Both the position numbers and the translations under genes were made by a program. A stretch of DNA of 64,000 bases, taken from NCBI RefSeq assembly GCF_023566055.1, contig NZ_JALIQP010000003.1, positions 496,001 through 560,000 of the forward strand, read 5' to 3'. The notes below the pieces were generated by a model. That model did no database searches. It was not told the origin of the DNA and saw only the letters and a list, made by a program, of their open reading frames with translations. This document shows, in pieces, positions 16,201-25,033 of this stretch (position 1 is its first letter; the number at the start of each line of letters is the position of its first letter). The stretch is from Halosolutus amylolyticus (GTDB lineage: Archaea; Halobacteriota; Halobacteria; Halobacteriales; Natrialbaceae).

Positions 16201-17526
16201 TCACGAGGCCGCGTCGATCGCGTCCTCGAGCACCTCGACGGCGATCGCTTCGAGTTGCTCGGCCCGGTCTCCGGTCCGGGCCTCGGCCGTGATCCGCACG
16301 ACGGGTTCGGTCCCGCTCGCACGCAGGAGGATCCACCCCTCGTCGAGGTCGACGTAGACGCCGTCGAGCGTCTCGACGTCCTCGTACCGATCCTGGACGC
16401 GATCGCTGACCCGGTCCATGACGGCCGCCTTGTCCGCGACCTCGATCGACCTGCGGCGGATGGGGTAGGTTTCGACGCTCGCGACGGGTTCCGAGAGCGG
16501 CCCCCGATCGGCGACGAGTTCGACGAGTTTGCACGCGGCGAGCGGCCCGTCCGGGCACAGCGTTTCCTCGGGCCAGATCCACGCGCCGCTCGGTTCGCCG
16601 CCGAAGACGACGTCCGGGTCCGTGGTTCGCTCCGCGACGAAGACGTCGCCAACCTGCGTTCGCCGCACCGACGCGCCGACCTCGGCCAGCGCGTCGTCGA
16701 CGGCCATGCTCGTGTCGACCGGCGCGGCGACGGCGTCGCCGTCGCTCGCGGCCTCGCGTGCAAAGAGCGCGAGGAGCACGTCTTTCGGGACGAACGTCCC
16801 CGTCTCGTCGACCGCGAGCATCCGATCGGCGTCGCCGTCGTGGCCGATGCCAAGTTGCGCGTCCGTCGATTCGACGAGCGAGGAGAGGTCGGAGAGCGTC
16901 TCCGCGGTCGGTTCGCTCGGACGACCCGGAAAGCTCCCGTCTCGCTGTCCGTTCAGCGTGACGACGTCGCAGCCGAGGTCGGCGAGGACGCGGGCGGTGA
17001 TCCCGCCGGTCCCGTTCCCGACGTCGACGATGACGCTCGGCGGGTCGTCGATCGAGACGGCCTCCCGCAGTGCCGTCCCGTGACGATCGATCGCGTTCGC
17101 GAACGGTTCGATCGAGCCCTGGCCGTCCCACGGCTGGAGGTCGAATTCCCCCCGGTCGACGCGCCGAGCGATCGCCCGGCGCTGGTCGGGGTCGAACGCC
17201 TTGCCGGAGGCGGACCAGAGTTTGAGCCCGTTGTCCGGCGCGGGGTTGTGCGAGGCCGTGACGACGACGCCCGCGTCGGCGTCCGCCCACGAAACGGCTC
17301 TCGCGATCGTCGGCGTCGGCGCGACGCCGGCCTCGAGGACGTCCGCACCGCACTCCCGGAGGCCGGCGGTCAGCGCGTCCGCCAGCACCGCGCCGCTCTC
17401 GCGCACGTCCCGCCCGACCACGACCCGATCGTAGCCGTCGGACGCGACGGCACGCCCCACGTCGAGCGCGAGGGCGGCCGTTACTTCGTCCCCGACGGTG
17501 CCGCGGATACCGCTCGTTCCGAACAT
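16201..17526 (-). CDS. glmM: Phosphoglucosamine/phosphomannomutase
   Basis: The 441-residue enzyme has all four signatures of the alpha-D-phosphohexomutase family: the phosphoserine loop VVTASHNPAPDNG, the metal loop GHDGDADRM, the sugar-specificity loop FGGEPSGAW and the phosphate-binding RASGTEP. It interconverts hexose-1- and hexose-6-phosphates, here probably glucosamine phosphate, because a GlmU-like enzyme is encoded immediately upstream at 17656. Together they would supply UDP-GlcNAc-type donors for the glycosyltransferases. The start MFGTSGIRGTVGDEV is the family's usual N-terminus. Its own promoter element is about 30 bases upstream, so it can be transcribed separately. Substrate preference between mannose and glucosamine cannot be settled by eye. 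Confidence 0.85.
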   Translation of the reverse strand: MFGTSGIRGTVGDEVTAALALDVGRAVASDGYDRVVVGRDVRESGAVLADALTAGLRECGADVLEAGVAPTPTIARAVSWADADAGVVVTASHNPAPDNGLKLWSASGKAFDPDQRRAIARRVDRGEFDLQPWDGQGSIEPFANAIDRHGTALREAVSIDDPPSVIVDVGNGTGGITARVLADLGCDVVTLNGQRDGSFPGRPSEPTAETLSDLSSLVESTDAQLGIGHDGDADRMLAVDETGTFVPKDVLLALFAREAASDGDAVAAPVDTSMAVDDALAEVGASVRRTQVGDVFVAERTTDPDVVFGGEPSGAWIWPEETLCPDGPLAACKLVELVADRGPLSEPVASVETYPIRRRSIEVADKAAVMDRVSDRVQDRYEDVETLDGVYVDLDEGWILLRASGTEPVVRITAEARTGDRAEQLEAIAVEVLEDAIDAAS

Positions 17527-17551
17527 ACCGTTCCCCAGTCCGGAATCCCCG

Positions 17552-17571
17552 ATTACTATGCCGTCGTTAAC
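17552..17571 (-). promoter_or_regulatory. Shared glycan-locus promoter element, site 9
   Basis: In gene direction it reads GTTAACGACGGC-ATAGTAAT, centred about 30 bases before the mutase ATG at 17526. Its second half is identical to that of site 1. Confidence 0.6.
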
Positions 17572-17655
17572 CGGGTGTTCTGCGGGTCACGGAGAATCGA
17601 AAGCGGGCTACGGAGAATCGAAGCGAACGGCCACGGCTTCGGCCGAGGGTGGCGG

Positions 17656-18840
17656 TTACCGATCGCTCGTGACCACTTCGCCTGGGGCGGTCGTCGCTCC
17701 CGGCGAGAGCCGCACGCCGGCGTTGAGACTCGTGTTGATGCCCGTCCTGACGCCGTCGCCGAGGACGACGCCGAACTTCCGGCGGCCGGTCGAGACGCGG
17801 TCGCCCGAGACGGTCATCTCGACCGGGTCGTCGTCGTGGCGCAGGTTCGCGACCGTCGTTCCCGCGCCGAAGTTGACGTCCCGGCCGAGGAGGCTGTCCC
17901 CGACGTAGGAGAGGTGGCCGACGGTGGCCCCGGCCATCAGGACGCTGTTCTTGACCTCGACCCCGTGGCCGATCTTCGCGTCTTCTCCGACGAGGGTCGC
18001 CCCGCGGACGTAGGCGTTCGGGCCCACGGTCGCGCCCGATCGAATCAGGGCCGGCCCCTCGACGACGACGCCCGATCGGACCGTCGCCCCCTCCTCGACG
18101 ACGACCGGCCCCTCGATTTCGGCGTCGTCGCTGACGTCCCCTCGAAGTGACGGCTCCAGGTCGGCCAGTTTCCACTCGTTCGCCTCGAGCAACTCCCACG
18201 GCCGTCCCATGTCGAGCCACCGATCGAGTTCCACGTGGCCGACGTCGGATTCGTCGAGTACCCGCGCGAGGACGTCCGTGAGTTCGTACTCGCCGCGTTC
18301 GCTCAGCGGCACGTCGAGACAGTCGAGTGCCCCCGCCGGGAAGACGTAGACGCCCGCGTTCGCGAGGTTCCCAGGCGGGTCCGCGGGCTTCTCGACGATT
18401 CCCTCGACGGTGCCGTCGGCCACGTTCAGGATCCCGTAGTTCGACGGCTCGTCGACGCGAACCGAGCCGACGGCCGGCCCCGCGTCGAACAGCGCGGAGA
18501 GCGACTCCCGATCGAACACGACGTCCCCGTTGAGCACCGCGAACGGCTCGTCCCCGAGAACCTCGCTCGCGGCGCGCAGGGCGCCGCCGGTCCCGTCCTG
18601 TTCGTCCTGGGTGGCGTACCGGATCGGGACGCCTCCGTACCGATCGCCGAAGTAGTCGCGGACGACGTCGCCCTCGTAGCCGACGACGAGGACGATTTCG
18701 TCGGATCCAGCCTCGATCGCCGCGTCGACGGTGTGTGCGACCAGTGGCCGCCCGGCGACGGGCAACATCGGTTTCGGGATCGATTCGGAGAGCGGACGCA
18801 TGCGCGTTCCCTGTCCAGCCGCGAGAACGACGGTTTGCAT
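17656..18840 (-). CDS. glmU: Bifunctional GlmU-like sugar-1-P nucleotidyltransferase / left-handed beta-helix protein
   Basis: The 394-residue protein starts MQTVVLAAGQGTRMRPLSES, the nucleotide-binding loop of sugar-phosphate nucleotidyltransferases, with IPKPMLPVAGRP next and LNGDVVF as the metal site. The second half (about residues 240-394) has hexapeptide repeats of a left-handed beta-helix (VVVEEGATVRSGVVVEGPA...), the acetyltransferase fold of archaeal GlmU-type enzymes. It probably makes UDP-GlcNAc or dTDP-sugar donors. The frame continues open for 68 codons upstream of ATG 18840, but a promoter element centred about 30 bases before this ATG supports the short start. Confidence 0.85.
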   Translation of the reverse strand: MQTVVLAAGQGTRMRPLSESIPKPMLPVAGRPLVAHTVDAAIEAGSDEIVLVVGYEGDVVRDYFGDRYGGVPIRYATQDEQDGTGGALRAASEVLGDEPFAVLNGDVVFDRESLSALFDAGPAVGSVRVDEPSNYGILNVADGTVEGIVEKPADPPGNLANAGVYVFPAGALDCLDVPLSERGEYELTDVLARVLDESDVGHVELDRWLDMGRPWELLEANEWKLADLEPSLRGDVSDDAEIEGPVVVEEGATVRSGVVVEGPALIRSGATVGPNAYVRGATLVGEDAKIGHGVEVKNSVLMAGATVGHLSYVGDSLLGRDVNFGAGTTVANLRHDDDPVEMTVSGDRVSTGRRKFGVVLGDGVRTGINTSLNAGVRLSPGATTAPGEVVTSDR

Positions 18841-18865
18841 GCTCGCCCGGTCGGCCCGATCGGGT

Positions 18866-18885
18866 TTTCTTATACAGGCGCTAAT
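18866..18885 (-). promoter_or_regulatory. Shared glycan-locus promoter element, site 10
   Basis: In gene direction it reads ATTAGCGCCTGT-ATAAGAAA, centred about 30 bases before the ATG at 18840. The second half is identical to that of site 5. Confidence 0.55.
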
Positions 18886-19264
18886 GCTGCCGTAGCGTCG
18901 ATCTGCGGTCGGGTCGTGTCCGTCCGCCGGATGGACGACCGCGTCGAGTTCGTCGCGCCGCTCCGGTCGCACGTCGAACGCCGTGATCATGTAGGGGCTG
19001 GCCGTCGCGTGTTCGAGGTAGTCGTCGTCGGCCGCTTCGGTCATCGATGGGGCGAACGGGCGCCACTCCTCCCGGTGGGTAATAGCGAGTGAAACAGTGA
19101 GGCGACGACGCGCGATCCGACGATCGAGGCCACCCGTCGAAACCGGTCGAGCACCCCTCTCGCGGCAGTTCGGGCGTCCGCCCCGCGCTGCCCGGCGTAT
19201 AGTTGCTACACGCGCAGCGAACGATCGAGCGCGCCCGCTCGCGGATCCCATCGAGCGAATTCGG

Positions 19265-19284
19265 ATTAAGGGATCTATCACCAA
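19265..19284 (+). promoter_or_regulatory. Shared glycan-locus promoter element, site 11 (weak)
   Basis: It reads ATTAAGGGATCT-ATCACCAA, centred about 32 bases before the ATG at 19313. The first half matches well; the second half is the poorest of the set. Confidence 0.35.
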
Positions 19285-19312
19285 ATGGTGCGACCCGGAA
19301 CGAGCGGACGAT

Positions 19313-21193
19313 ATGGAGCAGAGGGTTTCCAGACGACGCGCATTGGCTGCGCTCGGTGCGACCTCGACCACGCTCGCTAGCGCCGGCTGTCTCGGCCTCT
19401 TCTCGGAGGAGGCGGGTGGCGACACCGACGACGGCGGATCGGACGCGGACGTGACAGACGGCGACGGTCCGACCTGGCCCGCGATCGAAACCGGCGAACT
19501 GCTCTCGGACTTCGAGGACCTCGATCGGTGGGAAGTCCAGAACGGGCACATCGAGGCCGCCCCGGACGAGGCGCTAACCGGCACACAGGCGGCAGTCGTC
19601 GAGAGCGACGACGGGACGGCGGGGGTGAGCAGGTTCTTCCCCGACGGACTCGACCTCGAAGCGTGGGACACCTCGATCGCAGTCCGACCGGATTCCGTGA
19701 GTCGAATCGTCGTCGAATTCGTCGCCCCGAGCCGCGAGGAACGGCTCAATACCGTCCGAACGGTGCCCGACGAGTTCGACGGCTGGTTCCGGCTCGACTG
19801 CGGCTACGAACACAAGCCGGAGGGCGAACCGGACCTGTCGAACGTCACCCGGCTCAACGTCATCGCGGTCGGTCCCGACGGCGGGCCGACCCGGATGCTG
19901 GTCGACGATCTCCGGCGGACCGAGGCCGTCGACAACGGGAAGGCCATCCTCGCGTTCTACGGCGGCCACGACTCCCACTACGATATCGCGGCGGAGCGGC
20001 TCGAAGAACGGGGCTGGGCGGGTGCGGTCCCGGTCGATCCCGGGCGCGTCGGGAACCAGGGCCGGATGGACTTCGCGGAGCTGCGGGAGCTCCGGGACCG
20101 CGGCTGGGACGTCTGCTCGTACCCGCGATCGGAGAGCGACCTCACCGAGCAACCAGAAGAGCGACAGCGGACCGTTATCGGGAGTGCTCGCAACTCCCTC
20201 GCGGACAGCGGCTTCCCCGACGGCTCGCGCCACTTCTTCGCCCCCGACTGGCGACGGATGACCGGGACGACCCACGCGATCGTTCGGGAACTCCACGAGT
20301 CGGGGTTCCTGTTCGGAAGCTGTACCACCGGCGCGCCGCCGACCGGGATCCACATGACGCCGGTGATCTGGGGCCCCGCGCTCCACAACGGCGTGCGCCG
20401 CCACATCAACCTCTGCGACCAGTACCAGCAGCTCACCGTGATCCGCGTTCCCCGGATCGTCGAGGGGGAGTCGGGCGGGAACAGCATGTCCCTCGCCGAC
20501 TTCGAACACCTGCTCGACCACATCGAGCACCGCGGTCTCGACGTGATCACACCCTCCGATATCGTCGATGGCACGATGGACGGCGACGACAGCGGAGCCC
20601 AGGATGAACCCGAATCGCGGCCGGACGGACGTATCCTCGACGCGGGAGCGTCCTACTCGTTCGAGGGGACCGGAACGAGCGACTCCGCCGAGTTCGAACT
20701 CGAGGAGAGCATCCTCATCGGTCAGTTCTCCCACGACGGCGAGTCGGAATTCCTCGTCGACGTGACGCCGATCGACGGCGACCTCGACGATGAACGGCTC
20801 GTGACCGCGACGGGAGCCACGAGCGGCGAGTCGATCATGACCGTCGACGGCGGGCGGTATCGGCTCACCGTCGAAGCGGACGGCCCGTGGTCGATCGATC
20901 TCGATCAACCCGCGATCCACAGCGACGACCTCGCGGATCTCCCGGTCGAGGCGTCCGGAACCGGGTCCGGGTTCGTCGGACCGCTGTGGACCCCCGACGA
21001 TCCGAGTCTCAGCGTGACCCACGACGGCGACGGTGCGTTCATCGTCGACGGCTACGGCGCGGACGGAAGCTGGGAACAGATCGTCAACAAAACCGGCGCG
21101 TTCGACAACTCGCGATCGTACGCCGCGAGTGGGGTCGTCTGGATCAACGTCGAGGCCGACGGCAACTGGACGCTCGACGTGAGCGACTCGTGA
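19313..21193 (+). CDS. Deacetylase-fold lipoprotein with lost catalytic motifs and extra C-terminal beta domain
   Basis: The ATG at 19313 gives a 626-residue product with a Tat signal (SRRRALAALGATS) and lipobox (SAGC). It has the paralogous beta-sandwich (about residues 50-200) and NodB-like barrel (about 205-420). Motif 1 has become AFYGGHDSHYD and the motif 2 region SYPRSESDLTE, so both Asp residues and HxxxH are gone. From about residue 440 an extra beta-rich domain follows (YSFEGTGTSDSAEFELEES...) with internal similarity to a second copy after GSGFVGPLWTPDD. It is probably a surface glycan-binding protein, not an enzyme. A longer frame from 19097 has an Arg-rich, non-signal start and is unlikely. 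Confidence 0.75.
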   Translation: MEQRVSRRRALAALGATSTTLASAGCLGLFSEEAGGDTDDGGSDADVTDGDGPTWPAIETGELLSDFEDLDRWEVQNGHIEAAPDEALTGTQAAVVESDDGTAGVSRFFPDGLDLEAWDTSIAVRPDSVSRIVVEFVAPSREERLNTVRTVPDEFDGWFRLDCGYEHKPEGEPDLSNVTRLNVIAVGPDGGPTRMLVDDLRRTEAVDNGKAILAFYGGHDSHYDIAAERLEERGWAGAVPVDPGRVGNQGRMDFAELRELRDRGWDVCSYPRSESDLTEQPEERQRTVIGSARNSLADSGFPDGSRHFFAPDWRRMTGTTHAIVRELHESGFLFGSCTTGAPPTGIHMTPVIWGPALHNGVRRHINLCDQYQQLTVIRVPRIVEGESGGNSMSLADFEHLLDHIEHRGLDVITPSDIVDGTMDGDDSGAQDEPESRPDGRILDAGASYSFEGTGTSDSAEFELEESILIGQFSHDGESEFLVDVTPIDGDLDDERLVTATGATSGESIMTVDGGRYRLTVEADGPWSIDLDQPAIHSDDLADLPVEASGTGSGFVGPLWTPDDPSLSVTHDGDGAFIVDGYGADGSWEQIVNKTGAFDNSRSYAASGVVWINVEADGNWTLDVSDS

Positions 21194-21284
21194 GCGGGCT
21201 GTAAGAACTCGTAAGCACCTCGTGAGCGGCGATCGGCAAAAGTAAGCCCGTCGTCCCCAGGCCGCCGCGCTCCCGATCGGACCG

Positions 21285-22412
21285 TCAGTCGTCGCTTTCG
21301 GCGGCGGAGGAGACGGTCTCGTCGTCCGCCAGTTGCGATTCGTCGACGGACGTCGCTGCGCTATCCACGCTGACGCCCTCCCAGTCGTGATCGGCGTGGT
21401 ACCCCTCGCGCTCTTTCGCGCTCGGCGCGACGCGGATGAACTCGACCCCTTCGCGGGCCTCCGGGATCGTGTGGCCGCCGCAGTAGGAGAGGCCGGACTG
21501 GATCCCGGCACAGAACTCCTCGACGACGTCGGCGACCGGTCCCTTGTACGGCGTCAGCGCCTCGACCCCTTCGTCCGCGCGGACGTTGTTCTCCTTGTCG
21601 TCGCGCTTCTCGCCGGCGGTCGTCGTCGCCATCCCGCGCGATCGCTTGTAGAGCGTCCCGTCGACCTCGACCACCGCGCTCGGCGCTTCCTCGGTGCCGG
21701 CGAAGAGGCTCCCGAGCATCACGGTGTCCGCGCCCGCCATCAGCGCCTTCACGGCGTCGCCGGAGGTTCGGATGCCGCCGTCCGCGCAGACGGTGACGTC
21801 CATGTCCTCGGCCGCGTCCGCGCAGTCGTCGACGGCCGTCAGTTGCGGGACGCCGACGCCGGCGACCTTCCGGGTGGTGCAGTGGGACCCGGGGCCGATG
21901 CCGACTTTCACGCAGTCGGCACCGGCGGCCGCGAGGTCCTCGACGCCCGCAGGGGTGGCGACGTTGCCGGCGACGAGATCGGTTTCCGGGAACTCGGCCC
22001 GGAGCGTTTCGACGGCGTCGATCGTCCGTTCGAGGTGGCCGTGAGCCACGTCGACGACGAGGACGTCGACGCCGGCCTCGACCAGGCCGGCGCTGCGGTC
22101 GACGTAGTCCTCGTTGATCCCCACGGCGGCGCCCACCCGTTCGTCGGCATCGGTCACCCGCGCTACCTGATCGGCCTGTTCCTCGGGAGTGAGAAAGCGG
22201 TGCAGGACGCCGAGTCCCCCGGTACGCGAGAGTTCGATCGCCAGTTCGGCCTCCGTGACGGTATCCATGGCGGCGGAGACGAGCGGCGTCTCGAGTTCGA
22301 TCGACGGCGTGAGATTCGTCGCGAGGTCGACGTCGCTTCGACTGTCGACGGGCGATCGGTTCGGGACGAGGAGCACGTCACCGTAGCTCAGCCCGGTGCG
22401 AAGATCGTTCAT
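21285..22412 (-). CDS. IMP dehydrogenase / GMP reductase family protein without CBS domains
   Basis: The 375-residue TIM barrel begins with the family start [15 protein letters not shown] and has the active-site loop [20 protein letters not shown] with the catalytic Cys. It also has the [18 protein letters not shown] phosphate site and the [12 protein letters not shown] and SGLSYCGG motifs. The two CBS domains normally inserted in IMPDH are absent. His replaces the usual Ile/Val before the catalytic Cys. The length suits GMP reductase or a short IMPDH paralogue, so it acts on IMP/GMP interconversion, but direction cannot be decided here. A TATA-like CTTTTG about 22 bases upstream supports ATG 22412. 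Confidence 0.75.
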   Translation of the reverse strand: MNDLRTGLSYGDVLLVPNRSPVDSRSDVDLATNLTPSIELETPLVSAAMDTVTEAELAIELSRTGGLGVLHRFLTPEEQADQVARVTDADERVGAAVGINEDYVDRSAGLVEAGVDVLVVDVAHGHLERTIDAVETLRAEFPETDLVAGNVATPAGVEDLAAAGADCVKVGIGPGSHCTTRKVAGVGVPQLTAVDDCADAAEDMDVTVCADGGIRTSGDAVKALMAGADTVMLGSLFAGTEEAPSAVVEVDGTLYKRSRGMATTTAGEKRDDKENNVRADEGVEALTPYKGPVADVVEEFCAGIQSGLSYCGGHTIPEAREGVEFIRVAPSAKEREGYHADHDWEGVSVDSAATSVDESQLADDETVSSAAESDD

Positions 22413-22540
22413 GACCCCTCAAAAGTAGGGCCTCCTGCCGAATACGTGTTCCGACTCCCGTCGATTCCCGCGAGCCCGCCAGTTCGCCGTTCTGGACGAA
22501 CTCGATCGAAGACCCGGAAGTAGAGCCGAGTCGACGGCCA

Positions 22541-22804
22541 TCAGGCGGCGTCGATCCACCCGAGCGTGTCCGCGCGCGTGAACTCCTCGTCCTCGTCGCG
22601 CGCGATTTCGACCACTTCCCCGGCGACGGGTGCCGGCACGTCGACGCTGACTTTCTCCACCTGGATCTCACAGAGCGTCTCACCCTCGTCGACCTGCCGG
22701 CCCTCCCTCGCGAACCAGTTGACGACGATGCCTTCCTCCTCCTCGACGTCGTCGGGCCAGACGTCGGCCGCCTCGATCGGCACCCGATCTTCGGTTCCGC
22801 TCAT
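22541..22804 (-). CDS. Stand-alone lipoyl-domain protein
   Basis: This 87-residue protein is a single biotinyl/lipoyl domain. The lipoylated Lys lies in the hairpin EIQVEKVSVDVPAP, and GWIDAA ends the fold. It would carry acyl groups from the E1 complex encoded just upstream (2 bases away). There is no catalytic acyltransferase part, so E2 and E3 must come from elsewhere or are not needed. Confidence 0.8.
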   Translation of the reverse strand: MSGTEDRVPIEAADVWPDDVEEEEGIVVNWFAREGRQVDEGETLCEIQVEKVSVDVPAPVAGEVVEIARDEDEEFTRADTLGWIDAA

Positions 22805-22806
22805 CG

Positions 22807-23832
22807 TTACTCCCGGGTGCGACGGACGGCCGCTTCGATGTCCTCGGCGTCCGGGATGACCTCGTCTTCCATCGGCCGGGCGTACGGAAGCGGAACGTCC
22901 GGGACGGCGACCCGCTCGACCGCCTCGAGGTCTGCCAGGCGTTCCTCGGCCGCGCTCGCGACGATCTCGCCGGTCACCCCGAACGATCGGTAGTCCTCGT
23001 CGACGACGACCAGTCGTCCCGTCTCGCCGATCGACTCGAGGACCGTCTCCGTGTCGAGCGGAACGAGCGTCCGGAGGTCGATCACCTCGACGTCGATCCC
23101 GTCCTCGGCGAGCGTCTCGGCGGCCTCGAGCGCCCGGTGGACGTGGAGGCCGAGCGTGACGACGGTGACGTCGGTCCCTTCGCGCTTGACGTCGGCGCTG
23201 CCGAAGGGGACCGTGTACGGTTCGTCCGGTACCGGCGTCTTGGGGCCGTCGGGGGCGGGCATCCACCCGATCCCCATCAGCCGCTTGTGGAACATGTAGA
23301 CCACCGGGTCGTCGTCGCGGATGGCGTTGTGCATCAGCCCCTTCGCGTCGTAGGCGGTCGACGGGACGACGACCTTCATTCCCGGGAGGTGGGCGAAGGT
23401 GCCGTACAGCGTCTGGGAGTGCTGGGCGGCGTCGTTGTAGGTGCCGCCGACGGCGGTCGTCAGTACCATCGGAACGGAGACGCTTCCGCCGCTCATGTAC
23501 GTGTTCTTCGCCATCTGGTTGTAGATCTGGTCCATCGCGACGCCGAAGAAGTCGACGAACATCAGTTCGGCGATCGGCCGCATTCCGGCCTGGGCCGCGC
23601 CGACGGCGGCCCCGAGGTAGGCCGTCTCGCTGATCGGCACGTCCATCACCCGATCGTAGCCGAACTCCTCGCGGAGCCCCTCCGTGCTGTCGAAGATGCC
23701 GCCGTAGTCGGCGACGTCTTCGCCCATGTAGAACACCTCGTCGTCCTCGCGCATCTCGTGGGCGATCGCCTCGACCATCGCGCGACTCATCGTCAGTTCC
23801 CGTTCGACCGCCTGCGGTTCTTGCTGTGCCAT
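22807..23832 (-). CDS. 2-oxoacid dehydrogenase E1 component, beta subunit
   Basis: The 341-residue protein matches the PdhB/BkdB/AcoB family: MVEAIAHEMREDDEVFYMGEDVADYGGIF near the start, PISETAYLGAAVGAAQAGMRP, and the C-terminal transketolase domain VIDLRTLVPLDTETVLESI. With the alpha subunit it forms the thiamine-diphosphate-dependent decarboxylase. Its start overlaps the alpha stop (shared base 23832), so the two are translationally coupled. The substrate may be pyruvate, branched-chain 2-oxoacids or acetoin; nothing in the operon decides it. Confidence 0.85.
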   Translation of the reverse strand: MAQQEPQAVERELTMSRAMVEAIAHEMREDDEVFYMGEDVADYGGIFDSTEGLREEFGYDRVMDVPISETAYLGAAVGAAQAGMRPIAELMFVDFFGVAMDQIYNQMAKNTYMSGGSVSVPMVLTTAVGGTYNDAAQHSQTLYGTFAHLPGMKVVVPSTAYDAKGLMHNAIRDDDPVVYMFHKRLMGIGWMPAPDGPKTPVPDEPYTVPFGSADVKREGTDVTVVTLGLHVHRALEAAETLAEDGIDVEVIDLRTLVPLDTETVLESIGETGRLVVVDEDYRSFGVTGEIVASAAEERLADLEAVERVAVPDVPLPYARPMEDEVIPDAEDIEAAVRRTRE

Positions 23833-24878
23833 CAGTCGTCACCCTCTGATTCCGCCAGTTCGTGGTTCGGTTCGTCGGTCGTCACGCCCGAGGGCGGGTT
23901 GACGAAGACGTCCTCGTGGGCGTCCGCCGGCTCCGGTTCCGGCTGGTCTTTGGCCCACTCGATCGCCTCGTCGACGCGATCGTGGGCCCGCTCGCGGATC
24001 GCCTCGATGTCGTCGTCCGAGACGCCGGCCGCCCGCAGATCGTCTGCGAGCCGTTCGATCGAGTCGCGCTCCTGTGCGGCTTCCGTGTCCGCGTCCGGGC
24101 GATAGCTCTGCGGATCGCCCATGAAGTGTCCCATCCGGCGGTGGACCTGGACCTCCATCAGGGTCGGGCCGTTGTCCGCCCGCGCGCGGCCGATCGCGTC
24201 CTTCGCGGCGTCGTACACTGCCGTCGCGTCGTCGTAGTCGACGCGAACGCCCGGCATGCCGAAGCCGTCCGCGCGCCGGGAGCCGTCCTCGACGTCGGTG
24301 ATCCGGTCTTTGGGCATGCTGATCGCCCAGTCGTTGTCCTCGATCACGAAGACGACCGGCAGTTCCTGGACGGCCGCCAGGTTGAGCGACTCGAGGAACG
24401 CCCCCTGGCTGATCGCGCCCTCCCCGAGGACGGCGACGGCGACGCTGTCCTCGTTTCGTTTCTTCGCCGCGAGCCCGGCCCCGACCGCCGGCGGACAGCC
24501 CTCGGCGATGATGCCGCTACAGGCGAAGTTGACGTCCGGATCGAACAGGTGCATGTGGCCGCCCTTTCCCCCGCTCAGGCCGGTCTGTCGGCCGAAGATT
24601 TCGGCCGTCATCCGCTTCAGGTCGACACCCTTGGCGATCGCGACGTGGTGTGGCCGGTGCGGGGCCGTCACCGTATCGTCGTCGCGAAGGTGTCGACAGA
24701 CGCCCGCGGCCGCGGCCTCGTGTCCCGCCGCGAGGTGGAGTTCGCCGGGAATCGGTCCGGCCGAGATGTCGAACGCCGGTTGTTTCCCCTCCAGGTACTC
24801 CTCCTGAAGGCGCTCCTCGTAGTACCGCGCCGTGACCATGTCCTCGAACATGGCCTGTAATTCGCTAACGGCTACCAT
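23832..24878 (-). CDS. 2-oxoacid dehydrogenase E1 component, alpha subunit
   Basis: The 348-residue protein carries the thiamine-diphosphate motif GEGAISQGAFLESLNLAAVQ ending with the usual NDWAIS segment, and GGKGGHMHLFD. These are typical of PdhA/AcoA-type E1alpha. A conserved phosphorylation-loop-like stretch (RVDYDDATAVYDAA) follows. It is the first gene of the E1alpha-E1beta-lipoyl operon. The acidic C-terminal 40 residues (EPEPADAHEDVFVNPP...) are a haloarchaeal addition. Confidence 0.85.
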   Translation of the reverse strand: MVAVSELQAMFEDMVTARYYEERLQEEYLEGKQPAFDISAGPIPGELHLAAGHEAAAAGVCRHLRDDDTVTAPHRPHHVAIAKGVDLKRMTAEIFGRQTGLSGGKGGHMHLFDPDVNFACSGIIAEGCPPAVGAGLAAKKRNEDSVAVAVLGEGAISQGAFLESLNLAAVQELPVVFVIEDNDWAISMPKDRITDVEDGSRRADGFGMPGVRVDYDDATAVYDAAKDAIGRARADNGPTLMEVQVHRRMGHFMGDPQSYRPDADTEAAQERDSIERLADDLRAAGVSDDDIEAIRERAHDRVDEAIEWAKDQPEPEPADAHEDVFVNPPSGVTTDEPNHELAESEGDD

Positions 24879-25033
24879 GGAAATCCGCGGAAGTATACAC
24901 CGACCACCTACTTGAGCGTACCCCGAGATCCGCCCGGTGGTTCGCCCGATCGCGAACTCCCGATCGTCGGCCGGATCGTCGCCCTACGAAAGTCGATCCA
25001 GACGCCCATTGAGTCCGACATCGACGAACGGAA

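Larger units (their letters stand above)
18841..19312. other. Intergenic region between divergent glmU-like and deacetylase genes
   Basis: It holds promoter element sites 10 and 11. The minus strand is open in frame with the glmU-like gene back to ATG 19044, and those 68 codons look moderately coding (MTEAADDDYLEHATASPYM). They could be a leftover of a gene or an alternative N-terminus. No other gene is seen. Confidence 0.4.

Noticed and set aside
18841-19044. A 68-residue N-terminal extension of the GlmU-like protein from ATG 19044
   Set aside because: The nucleotidyltransferase loop begins at MQTVVLAAG, and a promoter element centred about 30 bases before ATG 18840 lies inside the extension.
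21185-21235. Repeated CTCGTGAGC-like units after the third deacetylase-like gene, considered as attachment repeats
   Set aside because: The copies are short and degenerate, and no integrase or tRNA gene is near.
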